Assembly (NCBI RefSeq): GCF_006517435.1
Contig: NZ_VHQG01000001.1
Span: forward strand, 299,385-363,384
Direction of reading: 5' to 3'
DNA: 64,000 nt
From: Schumannella soli
GTDB lineage: Bacteria > Actinomycetota > Actinomycetes > Actinomycetales > Microbacteriaceae
The translations under genes and the position numbers were made by a program. Below are positions 28,864 to 35,328 of this stretch, piece after piece. How positions within the stretch are numbered: the first letter of the stretch is position 1; every line of letters begins with the position of its first letter. The notes under the pieces are model-generated. The model did no database searches. It was not told the origin of the DNA and worked only from the letters and a program-made list of their open reading frames with translations.

Positions 28864-29318
28864 GCGGAGGCCTCCTCGTCGCCGCGCACCACGAGCGTCG
28901 AGATCGCGGTGAGCACGAGCTCGCCGTCGAGGTCGACGACCTCGGTGGATGCCGTCACCATGCTGTGGCCGCCGAGGCTCTTCACGCTCGTGACGGTCAG
29001 CTCGGCCATGAGCTCGTCGCCGGCGACGACCGGACGCACGAAGGTGAAGCGCTGGTCGCCGTGCACGACGCGGGTGAAGTCGATGCCGGTGTCGGGCTCG
29101 GCGAGCAGCTGCGCGAGCGTCGCCTCCTGCACCACGACCGGAAAGGTCGGCGGGGCGACGACGTCGGCGTAGCCGGCGGCGCGGGCCGCCTCGGGGTCGG
29201 TGTTGAGGGGACTCTGCGCGAGCACGGCGCGCGAGAACTCGCGCACCTTCTCGCGGCCCACCAGGTAGGGGCCGACCGGCGGGAGCCGCCGACCCTGGAT
29301 CTCGGGGTTCACTGCCAC
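28860..29318 (-). CDS. MaoC-like N-terminal dehydratase subunit, HadA-like
   Basis: A 152-residue FAS1-like/MaoC N-terminal-domain protein (GYADVVAPPTFPVVVQ, GDQRFTFVRPVVAGDEL), lacking the catalytic D-x(4)-H motif of its partner; it forms the HadA-type substrate-binding half of the heterodimer. The GTG at 29318 lies 6 nt after TAGTCT (complement of 29325-29330) with no ribosome site, so a promoter just after the upstream terminator probably makes a leaderless hadA-hadB-murB mRNA. Confidence 0.88.
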   Translation of the reverse strand: MAVNPEIQGRRLPPVGPYLVGREKVREFSRAVLAQSPLNTDPEAARAAGYADVVAPPTFPVVVQEATLAQLLAEPDTGIDFTRVVHGDQRFTFVRPVVAGDELMAELTVTSVKSLGGHSMVTASTEVVDLDGELVLTAISTLVVRGDEEASA

Positions 29319-29348
29319 CGTCCGAGACTACCTATGCCCTGGCACACA

Positions 29349-29383
29349 GAAGCCCCCGGGATCCGAAGATCGCCGGGGGCTTC
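29349..29383 (-). terminator. Terminator after the 25-residue peptide gene
   Basis: Perfect 11-bp arms (GAAGCCCCCGG at 29349-29359, complement at 29373-29383) lie 40 bp downstream of the peptide stop and upstream of the hadA promoter. The peptide gene is therefore its own transcription unit. Confidence 0.75.
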
Positions 29384-29423
29384 CGTACTGGTTTGGGCTC
29401 ACGAGCCCGCGCCGAGGATTAGA

Positions 29424-29501
29424 TCACTGGCAGCTGTCGCACTGCAGCAGGTCCATCGGGTCGACCGGGATGTCGTAGCCGTCGATGCTGTCGTTGTCCA
29501 T
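29424..29501 (-). CDS. 25-residue acidic peptide with C-terminal two-cysteine motif
   Basis: A small open frame on the minus strand: ATG at 29501, stop TGA at 29424-29426, 25 codons, every one ending in G or C. AAGGGGG sits 7 nt before the ATG, a strong Shine-Dalgarno site. The product has six Asp in its first 14 residues (starts MDNDSIDGYDIPVD), then PMDLLQ and ends in CDSCQ, giving a Cys-x-x-Cys pair. It carries no signal peptide or hydrophobic stretch. A promoter with operator lies upstream and a terminator downstream. An acidic leader-like start followed by a short cysteine/serine end resembles a precursor of a modified peptide, but no modifying enzyme is adjacent; a metal-binding or regulatory micropeptide is an alternative. 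I know no family for it. Confidence 0.72.
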   Translation of the reverse strand: MDNDSIDGYDIPVDPMDLLQCDSCQ

Positions 29502-29566
29502 ATCGGGACCCCCTTCGCGTTGGTGAGATCTGAGCCGGCGGAACCTGTCGGCGCCGCGGGATCACC

Positions 29567-29597
29567 ACTATATAGCGCTAATGACAGGAGTGTCATT
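29567..29597 (-). promoter_or_regulatory. Promoter with palindromic operator for the 25-residue peptide
   Basis: On the minus strand: ATGACA (29591-29596), 18-bp spacer, TATAGT (29567-29572), both one mismatch from consensus and among the best promoter matches I saw in the window. An inverted repeat AATGACA-GGAG-TGTCATT (29580-29597) overlaps the -35 box. Expected start is about 60 nt before the ATG. The half-sites TGACA-N4-TGTCA are the same as in the operator of the GH92 gene at 46230-46243. Confidence 0.72.
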
Positions 29598-29949
29598 CCC
29601 CTACATGTTGTGGTTCGGCGTGTCGCAGGCCGTACACCGAGATTACGGGCGACCACCGACATCAACGCTCCCGAAAGCGGGTCGCGGGCCCGGCGTGTCG
29701 TCGCGGATCGGCCGGGCGGATCGGTCGAGTTCGGGCACTGCCAGGGGACTGCCAGACTCCGCTCCCCGGCCCGGAATCACGGGGCACGCATCCACCCGAT
29801 CGGTCGATTGACCCCCGTTCGAGGGGAATCCGACCAAACCGGATCTCGCAGGGCGGGGAACCACTCCACGTCGATCGGGAACGACTCGATCGGCGCCGGT
29901 GCTCCCTGGGAGTTGCACCGCGACCCGAACGGAAAAGGAACCACTCATC

Positions 29950-30525
29950 GTGAACACCACCGTCAAGAAGACCGCTTTCGGAATCCTCGGAACCGCCGCC
30001 GCCGGCGCCCTCGCCATCGGGTTCTCGGCTCCTGCCATGGCCGCCGACTCCCACTCGACCGACTCGCACGACTCCTCGTCGGTGACGAGCGACTCGACCC
30101 GCACGACCGACACCGACAGCACCTCGTCGCTGCTCGACGGCACCCGCCTGCGCGAGATCATCAGCGGCAACAGCACCCCCGTGCAGCCCGACACCTCGGT
30201 GCCGGTCACGCTCGCGCCGTCGATCAACGTCGGCGACGTCGCCTCGGGCAACCCGATCGCCTCGGGCAACACCACCACCGCGCCGATCGCCTCGGGCAAC
30301 GAGACGAACACCACCGCCCCGATCGCGTCGGGCAACGACGTGAGCGCGGGCAACGGCAACAGCGCCGCGAACGGCAACACCGCCGGCAACGTCTCGGGCA
30401 ATGAGACCAACGCGGGCAACCCGAGCACCTCGGTCGGCGACGTCGTCACCGACGCGACCTCGGGCATCGGCGCCGAGGTCGGCGACACCGTCGACGCCGC
30501 GCTCGAGGGCGTGCTCGGCCGCTGA
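29950..30525 (+). CDS. Secreted Asn/Gly/Ser-rich repeat protein (SGN repeats)
   Basis: A 191-residue protein with a Sec signal peptide (MNTTVKKTAFGILGTAAAG and onward, cleavage after PAMA). The mature part begins with a Ser/Asp/Thr-rich stretch, then valine-rich segments (VPVTLAPSINVGDV) and many copies of SGN or AGN, including near-exact IASGN repeats about every 7-11 residues, then an amphipathic end (VGDTVDAALEGVL). There is no cysteine, membrane anchor or sorting signal. The repeats recall rodlin/chaplin-type surface proteins of actinomycetes, but similarity is compositional only. GTG at 29950 with GGAAAAGGAA upstream. The 450 bp before it hold the divergent peptide promoter and no other gene. 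Confidence 0.75.
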   Translation: MNTTVKKTAFGILGTAAAGALAIGFSAPAMAADSHSTDSHDSSSVTSDSTRTTDTDSTSSLLDGTRLREIISGNSTPVQPDTSVPVTLAPSINVGDVASGNPIASGNTTTAPIASGNETNTTAPIASGNDVSAGNGNSAANGNTAGNVSGNETNAGNPSTSVGDVVTDATSGIGAEVGDTVDAALEGVLGR

Positions 30526-30584
30526 TCCCGCTCGACTGAGCACTCAGCACCGGTCGGCCTGAGCCGCCCGGACGGAGAGATCGA

Positions 30585-30619
30585 GAAGGGGCTGCCCGCA
30601 TCGCGCGGGCAGCCCCTTC
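30585..30619 (+). terminator. Strong terminator after the SGN-repeat gene
   Basis: Perfect 15-bp arms (GAAGGGGCTGCCCGC at 30585-30599, complement at 30605-30619) with a 5-nt loop. Confidence 0.85.
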
Positions 30620-30714
30620 GTCGTGTTCGGGCTCCTTCTCGCTCGCGCATCCGATGCGGCGCGGGCGACTCCCATGCGCAGGGTGCAGAGTGGGCGGAAC
30701 CCCCGAGGAGTTCC

Positions 30715-31314
30715 ATGCCCCGCACCACCGTCGCCTCCCGCGCGGAATCCCCCGCATCCCTCGCCCGGCTCCTTCCCGCCGCTCTGGCGCTGCCGTTCGC
30801 CGCCGCGCTGCTGTCGGGCTGCACGGCCGGCGCCGTGACGCCGAGCCCCGCGCCCTCGGCGGCGGTCGGCGACCCCGGCGGCGACCTCGGCTCGGCGGCC
30901 GAGACCGCGCTGGAGCAGGTCGGATCAGGAATCGTGATCTCGGTCGAGAAGGATGACGACGGCACCGCCTGGGAGGTCGTGATCGCGGCCGACGACGGCA
31001 GCGAGACCGACGTGAAGGTCAGTGCGAAGGACGCGTCGATCATCGGCAGCCCGAGCCCGCAGACCACCGACGCCGACGACGCGGCCGAGAACGTGCACTA
31101 CCTGCAGTGGGCGAAGATCGACTTCTCCGACGCCGCCAAGGCGGCCTCCGTGCAGTCGAAGGGCGTCATCACCGAGGTGAAGCTCGACGACGAGGACGGC
31201 ACGGTGATCTGGCAGGTCGAGCTCGTCGAAGGATCGACCACGCACGAGGTCAAGCTGGACGCCGGCACCGGCGATCTCTACCGCGCACCGAGCGGAGCGC
31301 CCAGCGACGGCTGA
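30715..31314 (+). CDS. PepSY-domain lipoprotein
   Basis: A 199-residue lipoprotein: basic/hydrophobic signal ending in LLSGC, lipidated Cys36, then a Pro/Ala linker. Two PepSY-like repeats follow (ALEQVGSGIVISVEKDDDGTA with WEVVIAADDG; AAKAASVQSKGVITEVKLDD with WQVELVEG). PepSY domains often act outside the cell as inhibitors of peptidases or as sensors. GAGGAG ribosome site 4 nt before the ATG. Confidence 0.85.
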   Translation: MPRTTVASRAESPASLARLLPAALALPFAAALLSGCTAGAVTPSPAPSAAVGDPGGDLGSAAETALEQVGSGIVISVEKDDDGTAWEVVIAADDGSETDVKVSAKDASIIGSPSPQTTDADDAAENVHYLQWAKIDFSDAAKAASVQSKGVITEVKLDDEDGTVIWQVELVEGSTTHEVKLDAGTGDLYRAPSGAPSDG

Positions 31315-31335
31315 CCCGGTCAGCGCTGCTCCGCG

Positions 31336-31374
31336 GCGGCGGGTCGGCCGCGATATCCGCCGCCGACCCGCCGC
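31336..31374 (+). terminator. Terminator after the PepSY gene
   Basis: 12-bp perfect arms (GCGGCGGGTCGG at 31336-31347, complement at 31363-31374), 22 bp after the stop. Confidence 0.65.
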
Positions 31375-31452
31375 GTCAAGGGCATGGCCCCGCGCATCCG
31401 AGGATCGCTAGAGTGGCGCCACTGCACCACCCGCCGACCACCCGGGGAGAGC

Positions 31453-31821
31453 ATGTCCGTTCTGCACGACGACGGTCCGCCCGTCGTGATCCTGCGCTCG
31501 ATCGGCGAGCTGACGATCGCCGCCGCCGCCGTGCGCCGCGTGCTGCGCGGCCGCTTCGCCGACGACGTCGCCCCCGACGCGGCCGAGAAGTGGCGCATCA
31601 GCGCCCTGCAGGGTCAGGCCGACGCCGACCGGGTCGTCGAGGCCGCCGTGGATGCCAGCTTCGCCGGCGAGGCGCTCACCGTGCAGTCACGCGACGGCTC
31701 GCGCATCTCGATGACCGCCGAGAACATCAGCCACCTCGCCGACCGTCTGCAGCGGCTGGCCCGCGCCGGGCATCTGCTCGGCCTCGCGTCGGAGATCGAG
31801 GAGACCGGCGCCGCGAGCTGA
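31453..31821 (+). CDS. Hypothetical 122-residue protein
   Basis: I do not recognise it. The protein has no signal peptide, a predicted beta strand at the start (PPVVILRSIGELTIAAAAV) and amphipathic helices, including a C-terminal one (ISHLADRLQRLARAGHLLGL). I use the ATG at 31453, which follows GGGGAG, rather than an upstream ATG at 31384. Its stop abuts the stop of the convergent membrane gene with no gap: the TGA and TCA share the palindrome TGATCA. Confidence 0.65.
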   Translation: MSVLHDDGPPVVILRSIGELTIAAAAVRRVLRGRFADDVAPDAAEKWRISALQGQADADRVVEAAVDASFAGEALTVQSRDGSRISMTAENISHLADRLQRLARAGHLLGLASEIEETGAAS

Positions 31822-32421
31822 TCAGCGCCGGTCGTAGCGGCAGGTCACCGAGCCGGTGCCCGTCTCGTCGACGACCTTCTCGCCGTTCCAGAAGATCTGA
31901 CAGCTCACCTTCTCGGTCTCGCTGCCCGCGGGCGCCGCGATCTCCACTTCCGCCGAGGACCCCGCGGTCCGGGCGCTCGCCTCGCCGTCCGCCGGCGAGG
32001 TGACGGTGTCGCTGCTCTCGGACGTCGTGTACGTGACCGACATGTTCAGCGGGCCCTGTGCCTTCATCTCGACGCGGGCGAGATCCGGCACCGCGATGCC
32101 GACCAGGAAGACCACGAGCAGCGCGATGTCGATCACGAGCGCCACGAGAGCCGCGACGAGCGACCACGCGGCGAGGCGACGTCCGGTGCCGCCGGACGCG
32201 CGCACCGACAGGACGAGGCCGACGATCGCCCCCGCGAGCGCGAGCAGGAAGACCGGGACGATCGCGAGCGACTGCGTCGCGTAGTACGGCACCGCCAGCG
32301 CCGCGGTCGCGACGAGCGCGACGATCGCGAGCACCCGTCCGACGATCGCCGCCGCCGGGGTGCGCCGCGCCGGAGGGAGGCCGTCGGCTGCGGGGACAGG
32401 GACGGGCTGGTCGACGGTCAC
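31822..32421 (-). CDS. Membrane protein with MmpS-like C-terminal domain
   Basis: A 199-residue protein with three to four hydrophobic helices in residues 20-115 (a DUF4190-like membrane part), then a soluble domain from about residue 120. That domain has VTYTTSESSDTVTSP, SCQIFWNGEKVVDET and GSVTCRYDRR, with two cysteines that could form a disulfide, as in MmpS-type accessory proteins outside the membrane. The MmpS resemblance is from pattern only. GTG start with GGAG upstream. It is divergent from the pore-former candidate. Confidence 0.65.
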   Translation of the reverse strand: MTVDQPVPVPAADGLPPARRTPAAAIVGRVLAIVALVATAALAVPYYATQSLAIVPVFLLALAGAIVGLVLSVRASGGTGRRLAAWSLVAALVALVIDIALLVVFLVGIAVPDLARVEMKAQGPLNMSVTYTTSESSDTVTSPADGEASARTAGSSAEVEIAAPAGSETEKVSCQIFWNGEKVVDETGTGSVTCRYDRR

Positions 32422-32578
32422 GCTGACTCCATCCGGCGGCAGGCCGCCCGCGGGTGCGGCGGCGTGGATCGCCCTCGTCGGCCATCGAGATCCGACGAGG
32501 ATTCAACTAGCCTGATTCCGATTCTGGCGCATCGCGCCGACACCAAGCCTACGAAGACGACGGATCGGGAGTGTCAAC

Positions 32579-33904
32579 GTGGCCGAATACGACAGCCTCG
32601 CGACGACCATCGGCAAGATGAAGCGCGCCGCGATCGACTGCTGGATGTCAGACCAGGACTTCGACATCACCTGGGGCAACGACAGCAGCTACAACAAGTG
32701 GGGCTGGGCGCCGTATCAGTACCACCGCCCGGATGCGAACGGCGAAGGCGGCGGCACGAGCGTCGGCTACGGCGACGGGGTGAACTGCGAGGCGAGCTTC
32801 AACAACATCCGGGCGCGCATCGACGGGATCATCGAGAAGTGGCTCGGGCTGCCCAGCGGCGAGCTCTGCGAGACGCCTCAGGCCGACGTCCACACGGCGG
32901 CGGCGGTGCTCGGCAGCAGCGCCACCGGCACCTCCATCCAGGGCAGTGGATCGATCGCCCGGTCGAGCTCGACCGTGAACGACGTGGTGCTCGGGAACAT
33001 GAAGGGCGCGTTCCGCGCTCCGTTCCTCTGGAAGTACTACACGAAGTTCTGCACCGTCCAGGACGGCCTCGGTCAGGCCGGCGTGATCCTGCAGGCGAAC
33101 TACGCCGCCGAGCGCGCGATGTGGCCGGCGGTGAAGGAGGACGTCGCCAAGATCTGCGACCAGGCCCTCAGCGCGTGGAACACCCAGGTCGGCCTCGCCG
33201 CGAGCGAGAACGCGAAGTTCCAGCTCGCGGTCGCCGGGGCCGTGGTCACTGCCGTCGCCGCGATCGTCACCGCTCCCGCGGGCGGAGTCGGAGGCGCCGC
33301 GATCGCCCTCGCCGTGACCAGCGCCGGCATCAGCACGGCCGTCGCGAAGGTCTCCGAAGACGCCGCCGTGCACGTCAGCGGCAACTCGTACGAGAGCATC
33401 ATGACCTCGTTCGAGAACGCGCTCAAGAAGCTCAACGAGTCGATCACCGCCCAGGAGACCGCGCTGAACAAGGCCCTGACCGAGGCGGTGACCACGATGA
33501 ACGGCGACCTCGCCAGCTACAACCTCGACCGGGTCGCGCTCGGCGACTTCCACGTCGGCGACGGCTCGATCAAGATGGACGAGACCGACTCCACGATCGT
33601 GACGAACAACATGCAGCTCGTCGAAGACGGCCTCAGCCAGGCGCTCTCGGCGATCAAGACGGGGCCGAGCAGCGCGCCGACGCCGCGCGAGTACGGCGTC
33701 GGCATCTCGTCGCAGGGCACGCATCCCGCGGCCTCCGCCCTGCACGAGCTGACTCGGCGCTGCCTCGAGCTGACCCACGCGGAGTACCAGCGCGGGCACG
33801 GGCTCTTCGACGCCACCGTCGCGGACTACTTCCACACCAACGCGCACGCCCGTCAGACCCTGCGCGGTCTGATCAGCAACGAAGCCCTCACCGTGGAGCT
33901 GTGA
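32579..33904 (+). CDS. Candidate helical pore-forming or type VII-exported protein
   Basis: 441 residues, family unknown to me. A Trp/Tyr-rich start (DITWGNDSSYNKWGWAPYQY) precedes a helical region, then a long helix (about 165-203), a strongly hydrophobic hairpin of about 45 residues (204-248: two Ala/Val/Ile helices around PAGGVGG), and another long Glu/Lys/Ala-rich helix (255-315). A hydrophobic hairpin between long helices is the plan of alpha-pore-forming toxins (ClyA, Hbl/Nhe) and also of some LXG/ESX-exported effectors. No Sec signal is present. GTG after CGGGAGT. The candidate immunity gene follows 2 bp later. Confidence 0.65.
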   Translation: MAEYDSLATTIGKMKRAAIDCWMSDQDFDITWGNDSSYNKWGWAPYQYHRPDANGEGGGTSVGYGDGVNCEASFNNIRARIDGIIEKWLGLPSGELCETPQADVHTAAAVLGSSATGTSIQGSGSIARSSSTVNDVVLGNMKGAFRAPFLWKYYTKFCTVQDGLGQAGVILQANYAAERAMWPAVKEDVAKICDQALSAWNTQVGLAASENAKFQLAVAGAVVTAVAAIVTAPAGGVGGAAIALAVTSAGISTAVAKVSEDAAVHVSGNSYESIMTSFENALKKLNESITAQETALNKALTEAVTTMNGDLASYNLDRVALGDFHVGDGSIKMDETDSTIVTNNMQLVEDGLSQALSAIKTGPSSAPTPREYGVGISSQGTHPAASALHELTRRCLELTHAEYQRGHGLFDATVADYFHTNAHARQTLRGLISNEALTVEL

Positions 33905-33906
33905 CC

Positions 33907-34395
33907 ATGACCGAACTGCAGAGCCGCATCCTCGGCCCGATCGTGCTCGACGGCGGCGTCGGCGGCGGCGCGATGGAGGCGACCATCCCCTTCGCCGGCG
34001 CCGAGATCGCCGTGCGTCTCGAGATCGATCATCCCGACCGACTCGACCAGCAGCTGATCGACGATCTGGACGTCGTGCTCGACGACACCGAGATCCCCGA
34101 CCGCCTCGCGCGCGACGCCATCGCCGCGCTGCTGCCGCGCGAAGGCTCGGCCCCGGCCATGCTCAGGAGCGACTGGGAGCAGCGGCAGGGGGCCGGCCGC
34201 GGTGCGGACGAGTTCCTGGCGGATCTGCGCGCGACGACGATGGTGCTCACCCCCGACGGCGGCCGCGAGCACCGCGACCGGGTCGTGCTGCGCTACGGCG
34301 TCGCCGACGGGTCGCTCCGCGACGAGATCACCGTGCGCCTGCCCGCCCGCTCGCGCGGCCCCGAGGTCGACGGGGTGCTGCGCCCGCGTCGCTGA
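33907..34395 (+). CDS. DUF2004/DUF6985-like protein, candidate immunity partner
   Basis: A 162-residue soluble protein opening LQSRILGPIVLDG and continuing with ATIPFAGAEIAVRLEIDH, a pattern I associate with DUF2004/DUF6985 proteins, which are frequently placed beside polymorphic toxins as possible immunity proteins. The ATG lies 2 bp after the stop of the preceding gene, so the two are translationally linked; the pairing suggests it neutralises or chaperones that protein (inference). Its last 68 bp overlap the end of the convergent SMR gene. Confidence 0.62.
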   Translation: MTELQSRILGPIVLDGGVGGGAMEATIPFAGAEIAVRLEIDHPDRLDQQLIDDLDVVLDDTEIPDRLARDAIAALLPREGSAPAMLRSDWEQRQGAGRGADEFLADLRATTMVLTPDGGREHRDRVVLRYGVADGSLRDEITVRLPARSRGPEVDGVLRPRR

Positions 34396-34807
34396 GCCGC
34401 TGATCTGATGCCGACGGATCGGGCGCCGCGTCCTGAGCGGGCCCGATCGGCGCCGACGGGGGCGACGGCAGCAGCTTGAGCCCGACCACCGCGAGCACGA
34501 TCCCCGCCAGGAACAGCGCCTTCAGCGGCGAGAACGCCTCGGCGCCGGTCGCGAGCGCGAAGCCGACCGTGAGCGCCGCGCCGATGCCGACCCAGACCGC
34601 GTAGGCGGTGCCGATCGGGATGCGCTTCGCCGCCCATCCCAGCCCGGCCATGCTCAGCGCGAGAGACACCAGGAAGACGAGCGAGGGCAGCGGCTCGGTG
34701 AAGCCGTGCGATCGGCCGAGCGCGGTGGCCCAGACGGCCTCGAGCACGCCCGAGGCGAGCAGGGCGATCCAGGCCGAAGCGGTGCGGGTGGGAGCCGTGC
34801 GCGCCAT
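34328..34807 (-). CDS. SMR transporter subunit, Gdx (guanidinium exporter) type, with long tail
   Basis: 159 residues: four transmembrane helices in the first 112 residues, then a Pro/Ala/Arg-rich tail of about 45 residues absent from usual SMR proteins (about 105 residues). Gdx-type residues are present with a 10-residue N-terminal offset: G20, E23 (central proton/substrate carboxylate), W26 and S52. It starts 1 bp after the stop of the upstream SMR gene, so the two make a heteromeric pair. The tail is encoded opposite the end of the DUF2004-like gene. Guanidine export is inferred from these residues and the upstream riboswitch. Confidence 0.87.
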   Translation of the reverse strand: MARTAPTRTASAWIALLASGVLEAVWATALGRSHGFTEPLPSLVFLVSLALSMAGLGWAAKRIPIGTAYAVWVGIGAALTVGFALATGAEAFSPLKALFLAGIVLAVVGLKLLPSPPSAPIGPAQDAAPDPSASDQRLSDAGAAPRRPRGRASGRAGAR

Positions 34808-34808
34808 C

Positions 34809-35123
34809 TCAGCTCACCGTCTTGAGCCCCGCGACCGAGGCCACGAGCAGCAGGAGCAGCAGGATGCGGGCGACCGAGGCGCGCTCGGTGCGGCGGATCA
34901 GCGCCCACACGACGGTGAGCGTCGCACCGATGCCGACCCACACGGCGTAGGCGGTGCCGACCGGCAGCGCGGTCATCGCGACCGCGAGACCGGCCATCGA
35001 CGCCACGAGCGCGACGGCGAACACGACCGTCGGCAGCGGACGACGGAATCCCTTCGAGGCGGCGAGCGCCGAAGCCCAGACGGTTTCGAGCACGCCCGAG
35101 GCGATGAGGAGGAGCCAGAACAC
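34809..35123 (-). CDS. SMR transporter subunit, Gdx (guanidinium exporter) type
   Basis: 104 residues, four transmembrane helices, normal SMR length. The Gdx signature is exact by position: G10, E13, W16 and S42. SMR proteins of this subtype exchange guanidinium for protons across the membrane; paired subunits are typical of Gram-positive bacteria. GTG start with GGAAGG 7 nt upstream, directly behind the 3' strand of a guanidine-III riboswitch. Confidence 0.92.
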   Translation of the reverse strand: MFWLLLIASGVLETVWASALAASKGFRRPLPTVVFAVALVASMAGLAVAMTALPVGTAYAVWVGIGATLTVVWALIRRTERASVARILLLLLLVASVAGLKTVS

Positions 35124-35135
35124 GACAGACCTTCC

Positions 35136-35177
35136 GAGTCAGTCTTGTCGTGGTGCGGGTACTGCTCCCTCGTCCGC
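35136..35177 (-). promoter_or_regulatory. Guanidine-III riboswitch (ykkC-III)
   Basis: The minus strand reads GCGGACGAGG, then GAGCAGUACCCGC, then ACGACAAGACUGACUC. This matches the known guanidine-III core (GGACGAGG, GUACCCG, GACAAGAC). Pairing fits the pseudoknot: GCGG with CCGC for the first helix, and GAG-CAGU with ACUG-A-CUC (one bulged A) for the second. The ribosome site GGAAGG of the SMR gene begins right after the last strand. In the known class, guanidine stabilises the fold and raises expression by freeing the ribosome site. The SMR pair downstream agrees. Confidence 0.93.
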
Positions 35178-35328
35178 AGGCCGGGTGACGGCCTCTGCTG
35201 GCGAGCGTACCCGCCGCCGGGCGTCGACGACAGAGTGCACCGGGGTTGCGCAGGTTCGCGCACGCGCGCCTCCGCCGGCGCGGACCGGATGCGGTGGCGC
35301 CGTCGGCGGCGCGCCCTACTCTTGAGAC

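Noticed and set aside
29581-29811. 76-codon plus-strand frame in the gap before the SGN-repeat gene
   Set aside because: Its start lies within the palindromic operator, no ribosome site is present and codon third positions are not GC-enriched.
30244-30420. Repeated GCCTCGGGCAAC-type units considered as a DNA repeat or CRISPR-like array
   Set aside because: The units are in-frame codons for the SGN repeats of a secreted protein, with no constant spacer length.
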